Origin: DASVBE01 sp036375995
GTDB taxonomy: Bacteria; Actinomycetota; Actinomycetes; Streptosporangiales; Streptosporangiaceae
Length of the DNA: 64,000 nt
Direction: 5' to 3'
Assembly (NCBI GenBank): GCA_036375995.1
Contig: DASVBE010000095.1
Coordinates: 25,908-89,907 of the forward strand
The first letter of the stretch is position 1. Every line of letters begins with the position of its first letter. The position numbers were made by a program, and so were the translations under genes. The notes beneath the pieces were generated by a model, which saw nothing but the letters and a program-made list of their open reading frames with translations, did not search any database and was not told the DNA's origin. Of this stretch, positions 34,879-41,935 are shown one piece after another.

Positions 34879-34888
34879 GGCCTGTCTC
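34875..34888. mobile_element. Solitary end matching the MITE-like element terminus
   Basis: TTAGGGCCTGTCTC is identical to the outer 14 bp (TT/TA flank plus first 11 bp) of the element at 12182-12341, in the same context: the TA dinucleotide plus first G forms the TAG stop of the preceding gene. No second end is visible downstream before pepA, so this is a remnant or chance match. Confidence 0.4.
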
Positions 34889-34916
34889 AGACCGCCGGGC
34901 GGGCCAGCCCGCCCGG

Positions 34917-36455
34917 TCAGCCGGCCCGGTCGGTCAGCCAGCGCAGCAGCAGCCGGGTGCCGAACCCGGTGGCGCCCCGGGTGATCTCGCCGTCGTCGGA
35001 GCCGGCCCGGGCGGCGCCGGCCACGTCCAGGTGGGCCCACGGCCGGCCGCCGGAGAACTCACGCAGGAACAGGGCGGCGGCGATGGACCCGGCGTAGGAG
35101 CCGGCCGTGCCGGGCCGGGCCACGTGGGCCAGGTCGGCAACGGGCGAGTCGAGGGCGTCGGTGTAGTCCTGCACCAGCGGCATGCGCCACAGCCGGTCGC
35201 CGCTGGCCTGCCCGGCGGCCAGCAGCCCGGCGGCGACCCTGTCGTCGGTCGCGTACAGCGCGCCCAGGCTGGTGCCCAGCGCGACCCGGGCCGCGCCGGT
35301 CAGCGTGGCGATGTCGACCAGCGCGTCGGGCTGGTGCACCGCGTCGGCGTAGGCCAGTGCGTCGGCCAGCACCAGACGGCCCTCGGCGTCGGTGTTCAGC
35401 ACCTCGACCGTGCGGCCGCCGTAGTGGGTGATCACGTCGCCGGGCCGGTAGGCCGAGCCGGACGGGAGGTTCTCGGCCGCCGCGATCAGGCCGGTGACCC
35501 GGGCCGTGACGCCCAGTTCGGCCAGCGCGGAGAGCACCGCGATCACCACGGCGCCGCCGGCCATGTCGGTCTTCATCAGCTTCATGCCGTCGTTGGGCTT
35601 GAGCGACAGCCCGCCGCTGTCGAACGTGATGCCCTTGCCGGCCAGCACGATGTGAGCCTGCGCGCCGTCGGGCCGGTAGGTCAGCTCGATCAGCCGGGGC
35701 GGCCGGGCGGAGCCCGAGCCCACCGCGAGCAGGCCGCCGAAGCCGTCCGCGGCCAGCGCGTCCTCGTCCCAGATGCGGCAGCCCAGGCCCGCCGCGGCGG
35801 CGGCCTGCTCGGCCTGGGCGGCCAGCCAGGCTGGGCCCTTCACCGCGGACGGGGTGTTGGTCAGGTCCCGGGCCAGGGCCACCGCGCGGGCGATGACCTG
35901 AGCCCGGTCCACCGCCGCGGCCAGCGGGCCGCCTGCGGCCGCCGCGCCCGCCGGGGCGAGCAGCTGCACCTGGCCGGGGCGGGACGCGCCGTTGCCGGAC
36001 TTCAGCGAGAACGTGTAGCCGCCGAGCAGGATGCCCTCGGTGAGGGCCTGGGCGGCGGCCGGCCCTGGCAGCGCCGAGGCCGCGGTGGTGACGATGGACT
36101 TGCCGTGCGCGGCCCGGCGGCCCAGCGCGGCCCCGGCCCGGCGCAGCGCGGCCGGGGACTGGTCACCCACGCCGAGCAGGAGCAGCCGGGTGCGGGCAGC
36201 GTTGAGGCCGAGGGCGGACTCGGCGGTCTCGCCGGGGCGGCCCGCCAGCTCGGCGGCCGCGATCACCGCGGCGGCCCCGCCCGCGGGCAGGTACGGGTCA
36301 AGCTCCGGGCGGCCACCGGACAGGTCGTCCGGGCCGACCGGCACGGCAAACAGATCAGGGACGGGCGCTTCGCCCGCGGCCAGCGCCGCCAGGAAACCGC
36401 CGGCCAGGGGCTGCCCGTCCGCGGGCCTGAGCCCGACGGGGATCTCGATAGGCAA
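34917..36455 (-). CDS. pepA: Leucyl aminopeptidase (M17)
   Basis: A 512-residue di-zinc aminopeptidase that removes N-terminal residues from peptides. The variable N-terminal domain is followed by the catalytic domain: NTPSAVKGPAWLAAQAEQA, VLAGKGITFDSGGLSLKP (metal Lys/Asp), MKTDMAGGAVVI (Asp), the signature NTDAEGRLVLADAL (Asp/Glu/Arg) and LTGAARVALG. TTG start, 3 nt after the stop of the DUF3117 gene, so the two are co-transcribed. Length agrees with hexameric PepA. Confidence 0.95.
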   Translation of the reverse strand: MPIEIPVGLRPADGQPLAGGFLAALAAGEAPVPDLFAVPVGPDDLSGGRPELDPYLPAGGAAAVIAAAELAGRPGETAESALGLNAARTRLLLLGVGDQSPAALRRAGAALGRRAAHGKSIVTTAASALPGPAAAQALTEGILLGGYTFSLKSGNGASRPGQVQLLAPAGAAAAGGPLAAAVDRAQVIARAVALARDLTNTPSAVKGPAWLAAQAEQAAAAAGLGCRIWDEDALAADGFGGLLAVGSGSARPPRLIELTYRPDGAQAHIVLAGKGITFDSGGLSLKPNDGMKLMKTDMAGGAVVIAVLSALAELGVTARVTGLIAAAENLPSGSAYRPGDVITHYGGRTVEVLNTDAEGRLVLADALAYADAVHQPDALVDIATLTGAARVALGTSLGALYATDDRVAAGLLAAGQASGDRLWRMPLVQDYTDALDSPVADLAHVARPGTAGSYAGSIAAALFLREFSGGRPWAHLDVAGAARAGSDDGEITRGATGFGTRLLLRWLTDRAG

Positions 36456-36458
36456 CGG

Positions 36459-36626
36459 TCAGCCGGTAGCCGACTTGAGCGCATCCCCGAGGGCCGCCGC
36501 TTCGGTGGCGGACAGCTCGACCACGAGGCGGCCGCCGCCCTCTAGCGGTACGCGCATGACGATGCCGCGGCCCTCCTTGGTCACTTCAAGCGGACCGTCT
36601 CCCGTCCGCGGCTTCATCGCCGCCAT
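36459..36626 (-). CDS. DUF3117 domain-containing protein
   Basis: A 55-residue protein beginning MAAMKPRTGDGPLEVTKEG and ending SATEAAALGDALKSATG, the complete sequence of the small DUF3117 family that is nearly invariant across actinobacteria. ATG 36626 is chosen because the family starts at MAAMKPRTGDGP; an in-frame extension upstream is not conserved. Function unknown. It is immediately upstream of pepA; elsewhere it usually neighbours tag, from which it is here separated by the 5-kb accessory island. Confidence 0.95.
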   Translation of the reverse strand: MAAMKPRTGDGPLEVTKEGRGIVMRVPLEGGGRLVVELSATEAAALGDALKSATG

Positions 36627-36817
36627 CCTGACTCCCCTTCCCGCCGCGAGACCGAACGGAACTACCCAGAACCCGCGGCACCAGAGCTCTGGCAACCTGG
36701 CGGGACCGGCCTGCCACAACCATGATGATCAGTACCTCTATTATCCAGAGTTCAGGCCCCGCATGGTAACGATCAGCATTCCAGCATGGACAGATAGGTT
36801 TTTCGCGGACCCCAGGC

Positions 36818-37633
36818 ATGGACGCCAGATCAGCGCTCTTCGACCTCTACGGTGATCACCTGCGCTCGCGCGGGGCCAAGGCCCCGGTCGCCGCGCTGGT
36901 CAGGCTGCTGGCGCCGCTCGGCATCGCGGCACCGGCCGTGCGCACCGCGGTTTCCCGGATGGCGCGGCAGGGCTGGCTGGAGCCGGTCCGGCTGGCCGAC
37001 GGCCCCGGATACGCGCTGACGCCGCGCGCGGTCCGGCGGCTGGACGAGGCGGCCGAGCGGATTTACCGGCACGGCGAGCCGTCCTGGGACGGCCAGTGGC
37101 ACATGATTGTGGTCGCGCCGGTACGCGACCGGGCCTGCCGGGAGCGGCTCCGGGCCGGTCTCGGTTACCTCGGCTACGCCGCGATCGGCGAGACGAGCTG
37201 GATCAGCCCGCGGCCGTCGCCCGAACTGGAGCCGCTGCTGCGGGCCGAGCGGGTACGCGCCGAGCGGTTCACCGCGCAGTACGACGGGGACCCGGCCGGC
37301 CTGCTGGCCCGGGCCTGGGACCTGGACGGCCTGGCGCACGCCTACACGGGCTGGCTGACCGAGGCGGCCGGGCTGGTGGCGGGCCTGGGCCCGGACGCGC
37401 CGGATGAGCAGGTTTTCGCGGTGCGCAGCAAGCTCGTGCACGAGTGGCGGAAGTTCCTGTTCACCGACCCGGGCCTGCCTGCCGCGCTGCTGCCCGCCCA
37501 GTGGCCGGGGCGGCGGGCGGCGGCGCTGTTCGAGGCGGAGTCGGCCCGGCTGCTGCCGGCCGCCGCCGCGTTCGTGGACAGCTGCCTGCGCCCGCACGGC
37601 ACCGGCGCGGGCCGCCCGTCCGCCCATAACTGA
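36818..37633 (+). CDS. PaaX family transcriptional regulator
   Basis: A 271-residue regulator of the PaaX family (repressors binding phenylacetyl-CoA in characterised cases). The N-terminal winged helix (ALFDLYGDHLRSRG, VRTAVSRMARQGWLEPVRL) is followed by the PaaX central domain (WDGQWHMIVVAPVRDRACRE) and C-terminal domain (WRKFLFTDPGLPAALLP). No phenylacetate catabolic genes are near, so its target lies elsewhere or it governs the island. Upstream is an AT-richer 191-bp region with TATTAT near 36738. A strong terminator follows its stop directly. Confidence 0.92.
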   Translation: MDARSALFDLYGDHLRSRGAKAPVAALVRLLAPLGIAAPAVRTAVSRMARQGWLEPVRLADGPGYALTPRAVRRLDEAAERIYRHGEPSWDGQWHMIVVAPVRDRACRERLRAGLGYLGYAAIGETSWISPRPSPELEPLLRAERVRAERFTAQYDGDPAGLLARAWDLDGLAHAYTGWLTEAAGLVAGLGPDAPDEQVFAVRSKLVHEWRKFLFTDPGLPAALLPAQWPGRRAAALFEAESARLLPAAAAFVDSCLRPHGTGAGRPSAHN

Positions 37634-37634
37634 T

Positions 37635-37678
37635 CGAAGTGCCGTCGCCTGGCGCAGAAGGCAAGCGGCGGCACTTCG
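37635..37678 (+). terminator. Intrinsic-type terminator hairpin after PaaX gene
   Basis: CGAAGTGCCGTCGC (37635-37648) pairs with GCGGCGGCACTTCG (37665-37678) with a single mismatch across 14 positions; the hairpin starts one base after the PaaX stop codon. There is no T run. Confidence 0.75.
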
Positions 37679-37821
37679 GTCACATCAGGCCGGGGGGCAG
37701 GCGGCTCCGATCTGCGGAGTGGGTACTGGGCCACTGCCGTATTCCTTAAGGCAGGAGCACGGCGGGGCGGGCGGCTACGGCGGTCCGGCAGGCTACCGCC
37801 GGCCGAACCGCTCCAGGTGGC

Positions 37822-38736
37822 TCAGATCCAGGCGACGGCCCACGGCTCGAGCTCCTCGTGCGAGCAGACGATCTCCTCGGTCACGTCCACCAGATCGGTG
37901 ATCGGGCGGCGCCGGTAGCTGCCGTCCGCGTGCTTCCACGAGACGTAGTTGCGCTGCACCCAGATCGTCAGGTCGCGGGTGACGGACAGGACCGACATGC
38001 CGGTCTCCGGCTCGTCGACCCGGACCAGGCGGCCGCCGATGCCGCGCTCGGTGAGCATGGCCTCCAGCTCGTTGATCGCCTCCCAGGAGGTGACCACCGG
38101 GCGGTGCGAGCGGGTCGAGTCGCAGGCCGGGGGCAGCCGCAGCGAGAACCAGACCACCTTGCCCGGGACCTTCCAGCTGCCGAGCCGGGACCTGGTGGGG
38201 TGATAGCCCCACTGGCCGGCCGACAGGCCGTTGACGACCTGAAGCCCGCGGCCGTTGGTCGAGTCGAGCTTGTGCGCCTTGGGGTCCGGGATCTGGCCGG
38301 TCTTCCAGCCCTGCTGGGAGTCGAAGACCTTGCAGACCAGCTCACAGCGGGCGCCCGAGCCGCGCAGGTACAGCCAGATCTCGGGGAAGCCGGTAACCGG
38401 GCGCTGACGGCCCGCGCCGAACTCCACGTTGCCCTGGGAGTGCATGGTGTTCGCAGCAAGTTCGCTGGCCATGGTGATGCCGTCGTGGACTAGGTCCCCG
38501 GGCATTCCCATTCCCGCAACAGCCTCGCGGAACAGGTGGCGGGCGGCGCCGGCACAGCTACCGTCCAGGGGAAGCGGCCTGGCGAAGCACCCACCCGAGC
38601 GCACACTGAGCTGCACACGGGTCTGCGGTGCCGTCGCGAAGGCCTCGGCCACCGGTGCTGCCAGGAAACCATCGGACGATGGCCGACCTGGCCCGCCGGG
38701 CCGGTCCTCCCCGCTGTCCGCGGGCGACGGTAACAT
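37822..38736 (-). CDS. HATPase-domain protein of WhiJ-type cluster (AbaA/ORFC-like ATP-binding protein)
   Basis: A 304-residue protein with a GHKL ATPase domain (about residues 25-190): N box SELAANTMHSQGNV near residue 92 and G1/G2 region DSTNGRGLQVVNGLSAGQWG near 160. Such single-domain kinase-like proteins with anti-sigma-type ATPase folds accompany DUF397/DUF5753 pairs in sporulating actinomycetes. A C-terminal ~110-residue domain (WEAINELEAMLTERG, RPITDLVDVTEEIVCSHEE) has no motif I recognise. ATG 38736 has GGAGGA 4 nt upstream. Its promoter carries a palindrome nearly identical to one at the HTH regulator's promoter. Confidence 0.88.
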   Translation of the reverse strand: MLPSPADSGEDRPGGPGRPSSDGFLAAPVAEAFATAPQTRVQLSVRSGGCFARPLPLDGSCAGAARHLFREAVAGMGMPGDLVHDGITMASELAANTMHSQGNVEFGAGRQRPVTGFPEIWLYLRGSGARCELVCKVFDSQQGWKTGQIPDPKAHKLDSTNGRGLQVVNGLSAGQWGYHPTRSRLGSWKVPGKVVWFSLRLPPACDSTRSHRPVVTSWEAINELEAMLTERGIGGRLVRVDEPETGMSVLSVTRDLTIWVQRNYVSWKHADGSYRRRPITDLVDVTEEIVCSHEELEPWAVAWI

Positions 38737-38761
38737 GCTCCTCCGCCTTCGCGACTTAGGT

Positions 38762-38804
38762 ATCTGTGAAGCACAGATTATGAGTCGTTCGGCCGTCTTC
38801 GCAA
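38762..38804 (-). promoter_or_regulatory. Promoter of HATPase gene with operator-like palindrome
   Basis: Reading leftwards, TTGCGA (38799-38804) and TAATCT (38775-38780) are spaced 18 bp, a good housekeeping-type promoter 40-70 bp before the ATG. The perfect inverted repeat ATCTGTG-AAG-CACAGAT (38762-38778) covers the end of the -10 box and the presumed transcription start. Its core TGTGAAGCACA (38765-38775) differs at only two central positions from TGTGATTCACA at 40195-40205. Confidence 0.55.
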
Positions 38805-39024
38805 TGGCCTCAGCCGAAAATGCCCAGATTTCAGGGGAATCAGATAGTAACGGGACGGGCACAGTCGTGTCACCCCGGTCCGTGGCATCTTGGCTCCCTG
38901 CCGCCCCACAGACACCTCCAGGCGTCAGGAAGGCGCTCTAGTGCTGCTCACGGGCTCGCGTGTACAGTCGCAGTCGCGGCAGTCCCCTCATCAGGCCTGC
39001 CGGGCCTTGAGACAGGCTGGCAAA

Positions 39025-39061
39025 GGAGAACCCCCCAGGGCTGCATCCCGGGGGGTTCTCC
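39025..39061 (-). terminator. Terminator of the WhiJ-type HTH-DUF397 operon
   Basis: GGAGAACCCCCC pairs perfectly with GGGGGGTTCTCC, extended by an inner GGG/CCC past a bulged A; the stem ends 16 bp downstream of the DUF397 stop and, on the minus strand, is followed by TTT. It is a strong intrinsic terminator. Confidence 0.8.
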
Positions 39062-39076
39062 GTCTGTTGGTGGCGC

Positions 39077-39283
39077 TTAGCCAGCCAGATCAAACCGGCC
39101 GGACTTGAGATCGGCGAGGAACGCCGCGAACGCCACGCGATCCACCACGTGCGCACCGGCCTCGGGGCGGGTGCTGTCACGGAGGGCGGTAACGCCGGGA
39201 AGGTTGGCGGCGATCTCCACGCAGCCCCCGTTGTGGGCACTCATCGTGGACTTGCGCCAGGCTGCTTGAGACAGGTCGGTCAT
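39077..39283 (-). CDS. DUF397 domain-containing protein (partner of HTH regulator)
   Basis: A 68-residue DUF397 protein: AAWRKSTMSAHNGGCVEIAA at the start, VTALRDSTRPEAG, and VAFAAFLADLKSGRFD at the end, all typical of the family. DUF397 proteins are small partners or possible toxin-like effectors encoded next to DUF5753 HTH regulators (WhiJ/BldB-related systems in Streptomyces). ATG 39283 lies 7 nt behind the HTH gene's stop; an upstream ATG at 39310 would overlap that gene. Same operon as the HTH gene. Confidence 0.88.
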   Translation of the reverse strand: MTDLSQAAWRKSTMSAHNGGCVEIAANLPGVTALRDSTRPEAGAHVVDRVAFAAFLADLKSGRFDLAG

Positions 39284-39290
39284 GGTGTGC

Positions 39291-40142
39291 TCACTCCAGT
39301 TGCTCGGCAAGTTGCCTGAGGAAGGCCGCGGTGTCGGCAGGCTCTAATGCCCCGTCCCGAGCGCGGCTGAAGGCCTCTTCGTAGGCGCTGACGGAATCCG
39401 CGCTGCTCACCTCCTCGATCGCGTAGTCGGTTTCCATGAACACGAGACTCGGCTCCCCGTTCGGAAAGCTGAAGATATTGATCATGGAAAGCATGCCGGG
39501 GTAGGGGCCGTCGGCGAACCGCTGGATGCGCAGCTCGACGTTGGGCCGACCGCCGATCTCGGCCAGGTGCGCGATCTGCTCGTACTGGTCGGCACGGGTG
39601 CCCCAGCGGAACAGCAGGGCGGCTTCGGTGATCACCGCAGCCACCTTGGGGGCCGTCGGCCCGGTACGGGTGAGGATCTCCTGCCGGCGCAGCCGGGTCT
39701 CCAGCGCCTTCTGCCGCCAGGCGGGCGACCGCGGGCCCGTGCGCAGGCCGGCTTCCACGTAGGCGGCGGTCTGCAGGAGACCAGGCAGGATCAGCGGCAT
39801 GAACACGCGGATCTGACTGGCATCGTTCTCGAAGCCGGGGAACTCGTTGCCGAAGATCTCCGGGTACTCCCGCCACCACGGCCGGGCGCGGGCCCGGATG
39901 GCCAGGTCCTCGAGCTCGTCCTGAACGGTGGTATCAGCGTTGTAGATCCGCAGCAGGTCGCGGATATCGCTCATCTCGGGGCGCTTCCACTGATTGGCCT
40001 CAAAACGGCCAACCTTGCCCCGGCCCCAGTTCAGGATGTCGCACACATGGTTGGCGGTGTAACCGCTGGCTACCCTGAGCTCGGCGAGCCGACGGGACAG
40101 CCGCCGTTTGGCGATTGTGGCGCCGTAGGCGTCGTCCGTCAT
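39291..40142 (-). CDS. HTH (XRE) + DUF5753 regulator, WhiJ / Scr1-type
   Basis: A 283-residue DNA-binding protein. The XRE helix-turn-helix is at residues ~12-62 (LAELRVASGYTANHVCDILN and VGRFEANQWKRP), and the DUF5753 domain occupies ~95-275 (QIRVFMPLILPGLLQTAAYV, LTRTGPTAPKVAAVITEAAL, LVFMETDYAIEEVSSADSVS). The family resembles WhiJ and Scr1-type antitoxin-like regulators of development. Its promoter contains TTGTGATTCACAA, probably its own operator. It is followed by a DUF397 gene and a terminator. Codon usage looks less GC-extreme than flanking core genes. Confidence 0.92.
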   Translation of the reverse strand: MTDDAYGATIAKRRLSRRLAELRVASGYTANHVCDILNWGRGKVGRFEANQWKRPEMSDIRDLLRIYNADTTVQDELEDLAIRARARPWWREYPEIFGNEFPGFENDASQIRVFMPLILPGLLQTAAYVEAGLRTGPRSPAWRQKALETRLRRQEILTRTGPTAPKVAAVITEAALLFRWGTRADQYEQIAHLAEIGGRPNVELRIQRFADGPYPGMLSMINIFSFPNGEPSLVFMETDYAIEEVSSADSVSAYEEAFSRARDGALEPADTAAFLRQLAEQLE

Positions 40143-40287
40143 CCGCGATCTCCCTCTTGACAGGGCATCCCATCTAGCATACCGCTACTTAAGTTGTGAT
40201 TCACAAACCTTATCATCGCTGGTGGCCGGTACCCGGAAATATCACCAGATCAGGGCGGTCTTAACAGGGTTAGCGGATATGCCCAGA
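40143..40287. other. Intergenic region upstream of the HTH regulator
   Basis: A 145-bp spacer, AT-rich for this genome, separating the HTH-DUF397 operon from the upstream DUF397-methyltransferase genes on the same strand. It contains the HTH promoter and palindrome. Nothing else is recognised. Confidence 0.5.
40176..40206 (-). promoter_or_regulatory. Promoter of HTH regulator gene with operator-like palindrome
   Basis: On the minus strand TTGTGA (40201-40206) and TATGCT (40176-40181) form -35/-10-like boxes 19 bp apart, about 35-65 bp before the ATG. The 13-bp perfect palindrome TTGTGA-T-TCACAA (40194-40206) covers the -35 box. Its core TGTGATTCACA matches the palindrome on the HATPase promoter in 9 of 11 bases, which points to a common regulator, most simply the HTH protein itself. 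Confidence 0.55.
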
Positions 40288-40566
40288 TCAGCGGGCTGCG
40301 TCGTCGAACTCGCCCTTGCGCACGCCGTCCAGGAAGCAGACCCACTCGTGCCGGTCGTACACCAGAACGCGCTGCTCCGGGTCCCCGGTGACCCGCAGCA
40401 GCACCCAGCCGCCGGGCTGGTTCTGGTCGGCCACGAGAGCGATCTCGATGCTGCCGTCACCAGCACCGGACCGCTGCCAGTCCAGCGTGGCCAGCTCGAC
40501 GCCAAGGGTGTCGGCAGCGGGCTTGCGGGTGCGGGGGGTTCTGGCCAGTTCTGGGTGGCTCGTCAT
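40288..40566 (-). CDS. DUF397 domain-containing protein (second copy)
   Basis: A 92-residue DUF397 protein, longer than the first copy and with an N-terminal ~25-residue extension (SHPELARTPRTRKPAADTLG). The core LDWQRSGAGDGSIEIALVAD and the C-terminus EWVCFLDGVRKGEFDDAA are diagnostic. The central GDGSIEIA replaces the usual Cys-Val-Glu with Ser-Ile-Glu. ATG 40566 overlaps the methyltransferase stop (ATGA), so it is coupled to that gene rather than directly to the HTH gene. Confidence 0.85.
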   Translation of the reverse strand: MTSHPELARTPRTRKPAADTLGVELATLDWQRSGAGDGSIEIALVADQNQPGGWVLLRVTGDPEQRVLVYDRHEWVCFLDGVRKGEFDDAAR

Positions 40567-41390
40567 ATCCGCCGGGCCACACCACAGTAGAGAATGCGCG
40601 ACCCGTCGGAATCAGCGGCGCGCTCGTCCTCGGCGCCCCAGCTGCCGGCGAAGGTCAGGCCGGGCTTGGCGCCGGCGAACGGAGACACCAGCGCGAAGCC
40701 CTCGAAGAGCCGCTCGACCTCGGCCCGGGTGCGCAGGTGCATGGGGAAGGGGGTGCGGGCGTAGGCGTCGTTAATAGCCTGAACCGCCGCGGGTGGCAGC
40801 CGGTCCGCGGTGCAGTGCGAGATGGCCACGTAGCTGCCGGGGACCATCGCCGCGTGGTAGCGCGCCATCAGCTGCCACGGGTCGGTCTCGTCGTCCACGA
40901 ACTGCAGCACGCCGGTCAGCAGCAGCCCGAGGGGCTGGGTCAGGTCGATCAGCTCGGTGAACGCGGGCTCGGCGAACAGCTGCTCCGGCTCGCGCATGTC
41001 GCCCTCGATGACCGCGGTCCGCGCGGTGCCGTTCAGCGTCCTGCGGGCGTAGTCCAGGACCATCGGGTCGTTGTCCACGTAGACCAGCCGGGCGTCGGGC
41101 GCCAGCTGCCGCACGGCCTCATGCGTGGTGCCCTGGGTGGGCAGCCCCGAGCCGAGATCGAGGAACTGGCGGACGCCGTGCTCACTGGCCATCCAGCGGG
41201 CCGCGCGGTGGTGGAAGCCGCGGTTCGCCCAGGCCGCGTCGCTGAGCTCGGGCAGCCGGCGGCGCAGCTCCTCGGCGACCTCCCGGTCGACCGGGAAGTA
41301 GCTGGTCCCGCCCAGGTAGTAGTTGTAGAGGCGAGCCGGGGTGGGCATGGTCGGATCGACGCCCGGCGGCGCCTGCTCCGACTCGGTCAT
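40563..41390 (-). CDS. SAM-dependent methyltransferase, PF04672 (DUF574) family
   Basis: A 275-residue methyltransferase of the actinomycete-expanded PF04672 family. PTPARLYNYYLGGTSYFPVD is the diagnostic N-terminus, FLDLGSGLPTQGTTHEAV the SAM motif I, ARLVYVDNDPMVLDYAR motif II, and the C-terminus GFALVSPFAGAKPGLTF fits. Substrate of the family is unknown. ATG 41390 has GGAGG 5 nt upstream. It is coupled to the second DUF397 gene. PF04672 genes are recurrent neighbours of DUF397/HTH genes in sporulating actinomycetes, supporting a shared regulatory circuit. Confidence 0.9.
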   Translation of the reverse strand: MTESEQAPPGVDPTMPTPARLYNYYLGGTSYFPVDREVAEELRRRLPELSDAAWANRGFHHRAARWMASEHGVRQFLDLGSGLPTQGTTHEAVRQLAPDARLVYVDNDPMVLDYARRTLNGTARTAVIEGDMREPEQLFAEPAFTELIDLTQPLGLLLTGVLQFVDDETDPWQLMARYHAAMVPGSYVAISHCTADRLPPAAVQAINDAYARTPFPMHLRTRAEVERLFEGFALVSPFAGAKPGLTFAGSWGAEDERAADSDGSRILYCGVARRI

Positions 41391-41935
41391 GTGACCTCCA
41401 TGAGATCTTGCGCAGGCATCAGGGCGGGGCTGTCCCGATACCATGATCGGCGGAACTCACCGGGCCCCTGGCGTGCGGGGTGCCGGCCGGCTGGTGGCCA
41501 GTCCGGCTGACCGCGCCGTGTTCCGGGCCCGCTGCCCTCCCCCGGGCTGAGATGCCCCAGCACCCCAGCACGTCACGCAAGTACCGTTGCTGCCAGATAG
41601 TAACGACTCTGCAGCCCGGGTGCCGACTTTGGCACATTTGCGGGCCAGGCAGAGGGCTGAGCGGCGGGCCGGGATTGGCCATCTGGCCTCCATTGGGACA
41701 TTACGGCCAGTCTGACATCTTCCACGTCATCCTCAAATCGTTTGCTTACCCAGCCCATGGGGGTGGCCTGAGCTGCGGGGGCCTGGCCGGGCGGCGGGCC
41801 CGGGCGGGCTGGCGGGAGCCGGGCGGCGGCGCTGAATAACGGTTATGGCGCCGGGCGGCGGGGTTAACGGCGGCCGATTCAGCGCGCTGGCGATGGCCGA
41901 ATCGGGCACGGAGAGTGCTCACATGGTGAACGTTG
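41391..41935. other. 545-bp gene-poor region between methyltransferase and tag
   Basis: The longest gene-poor stretch in the window. Its middle (about 41570-41760) is visibly less GC-rich; on the minus strand it contains a 61-codon frame beginning MGWVSKRFEDDVEDV, with codon use unlike real genes here, which I do not accept as a gene. It presumably carries the promoter of the methyltransferase-DUF397 pair at its left end and the tag terminators at its right end. It also marks the edge of the accessory island. Confidence 0.45.
41828..41905 (-). terminator. Two hairpins downstream of tag
   Basis: CCGATTC (41874-41880) pairs with GAATCGG (41899-41905), 31 bp after the tag stop; further on GGCGC-tga-ATAAC-G-GTTAT-g-GCGCC (41828-41852) forms a near-palindromic stem. 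Either could terminate tag transcription. No T tracts. Confidence 0.5.

Larger units (their letters stand above)
38737..39076. other. 340-bp spacer between HATPase gene and DUF397 gene
   Basis: AT-richer than its surroundings. The left third holds the HATPase promoter and operator-like palindrome (see separate entry) and the right end holds a strong terminator for the DUF397 side. Bases 38805-39020 contain no convincing gene or tRNA. Confidence 0.5.

Noticed and set aside
36818..37633. PaaX gene as marker of a phenylacetate catabolic cluster
   Set aside because: No paa genes are present anywhere in the window.
39010..39018. GAGACAGGC as a third MITE end
   Set aside because: Only 9 bp match, without the TA flank; chance similarity is likely.
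38940..39076. Possible tRNA or small RNA gene in the hairpin-rich spacer
   Set aside because: No T-arm consensus or cloverleaf could be built; the hairpin is explained as an operon terminator.
41573..41758. 61-codon minus-strand frame in the gene-poor region before tag
   Set aside because: Although its beginning looks protein-like, there is no Shine-Dalgarno, codon usage is atypical and no family is recognised.
41480..41839. 119-codon plus-strand frame in the same region
   Set aside because: Ends in a low-complexity run and has no convincing initiation site or motif.
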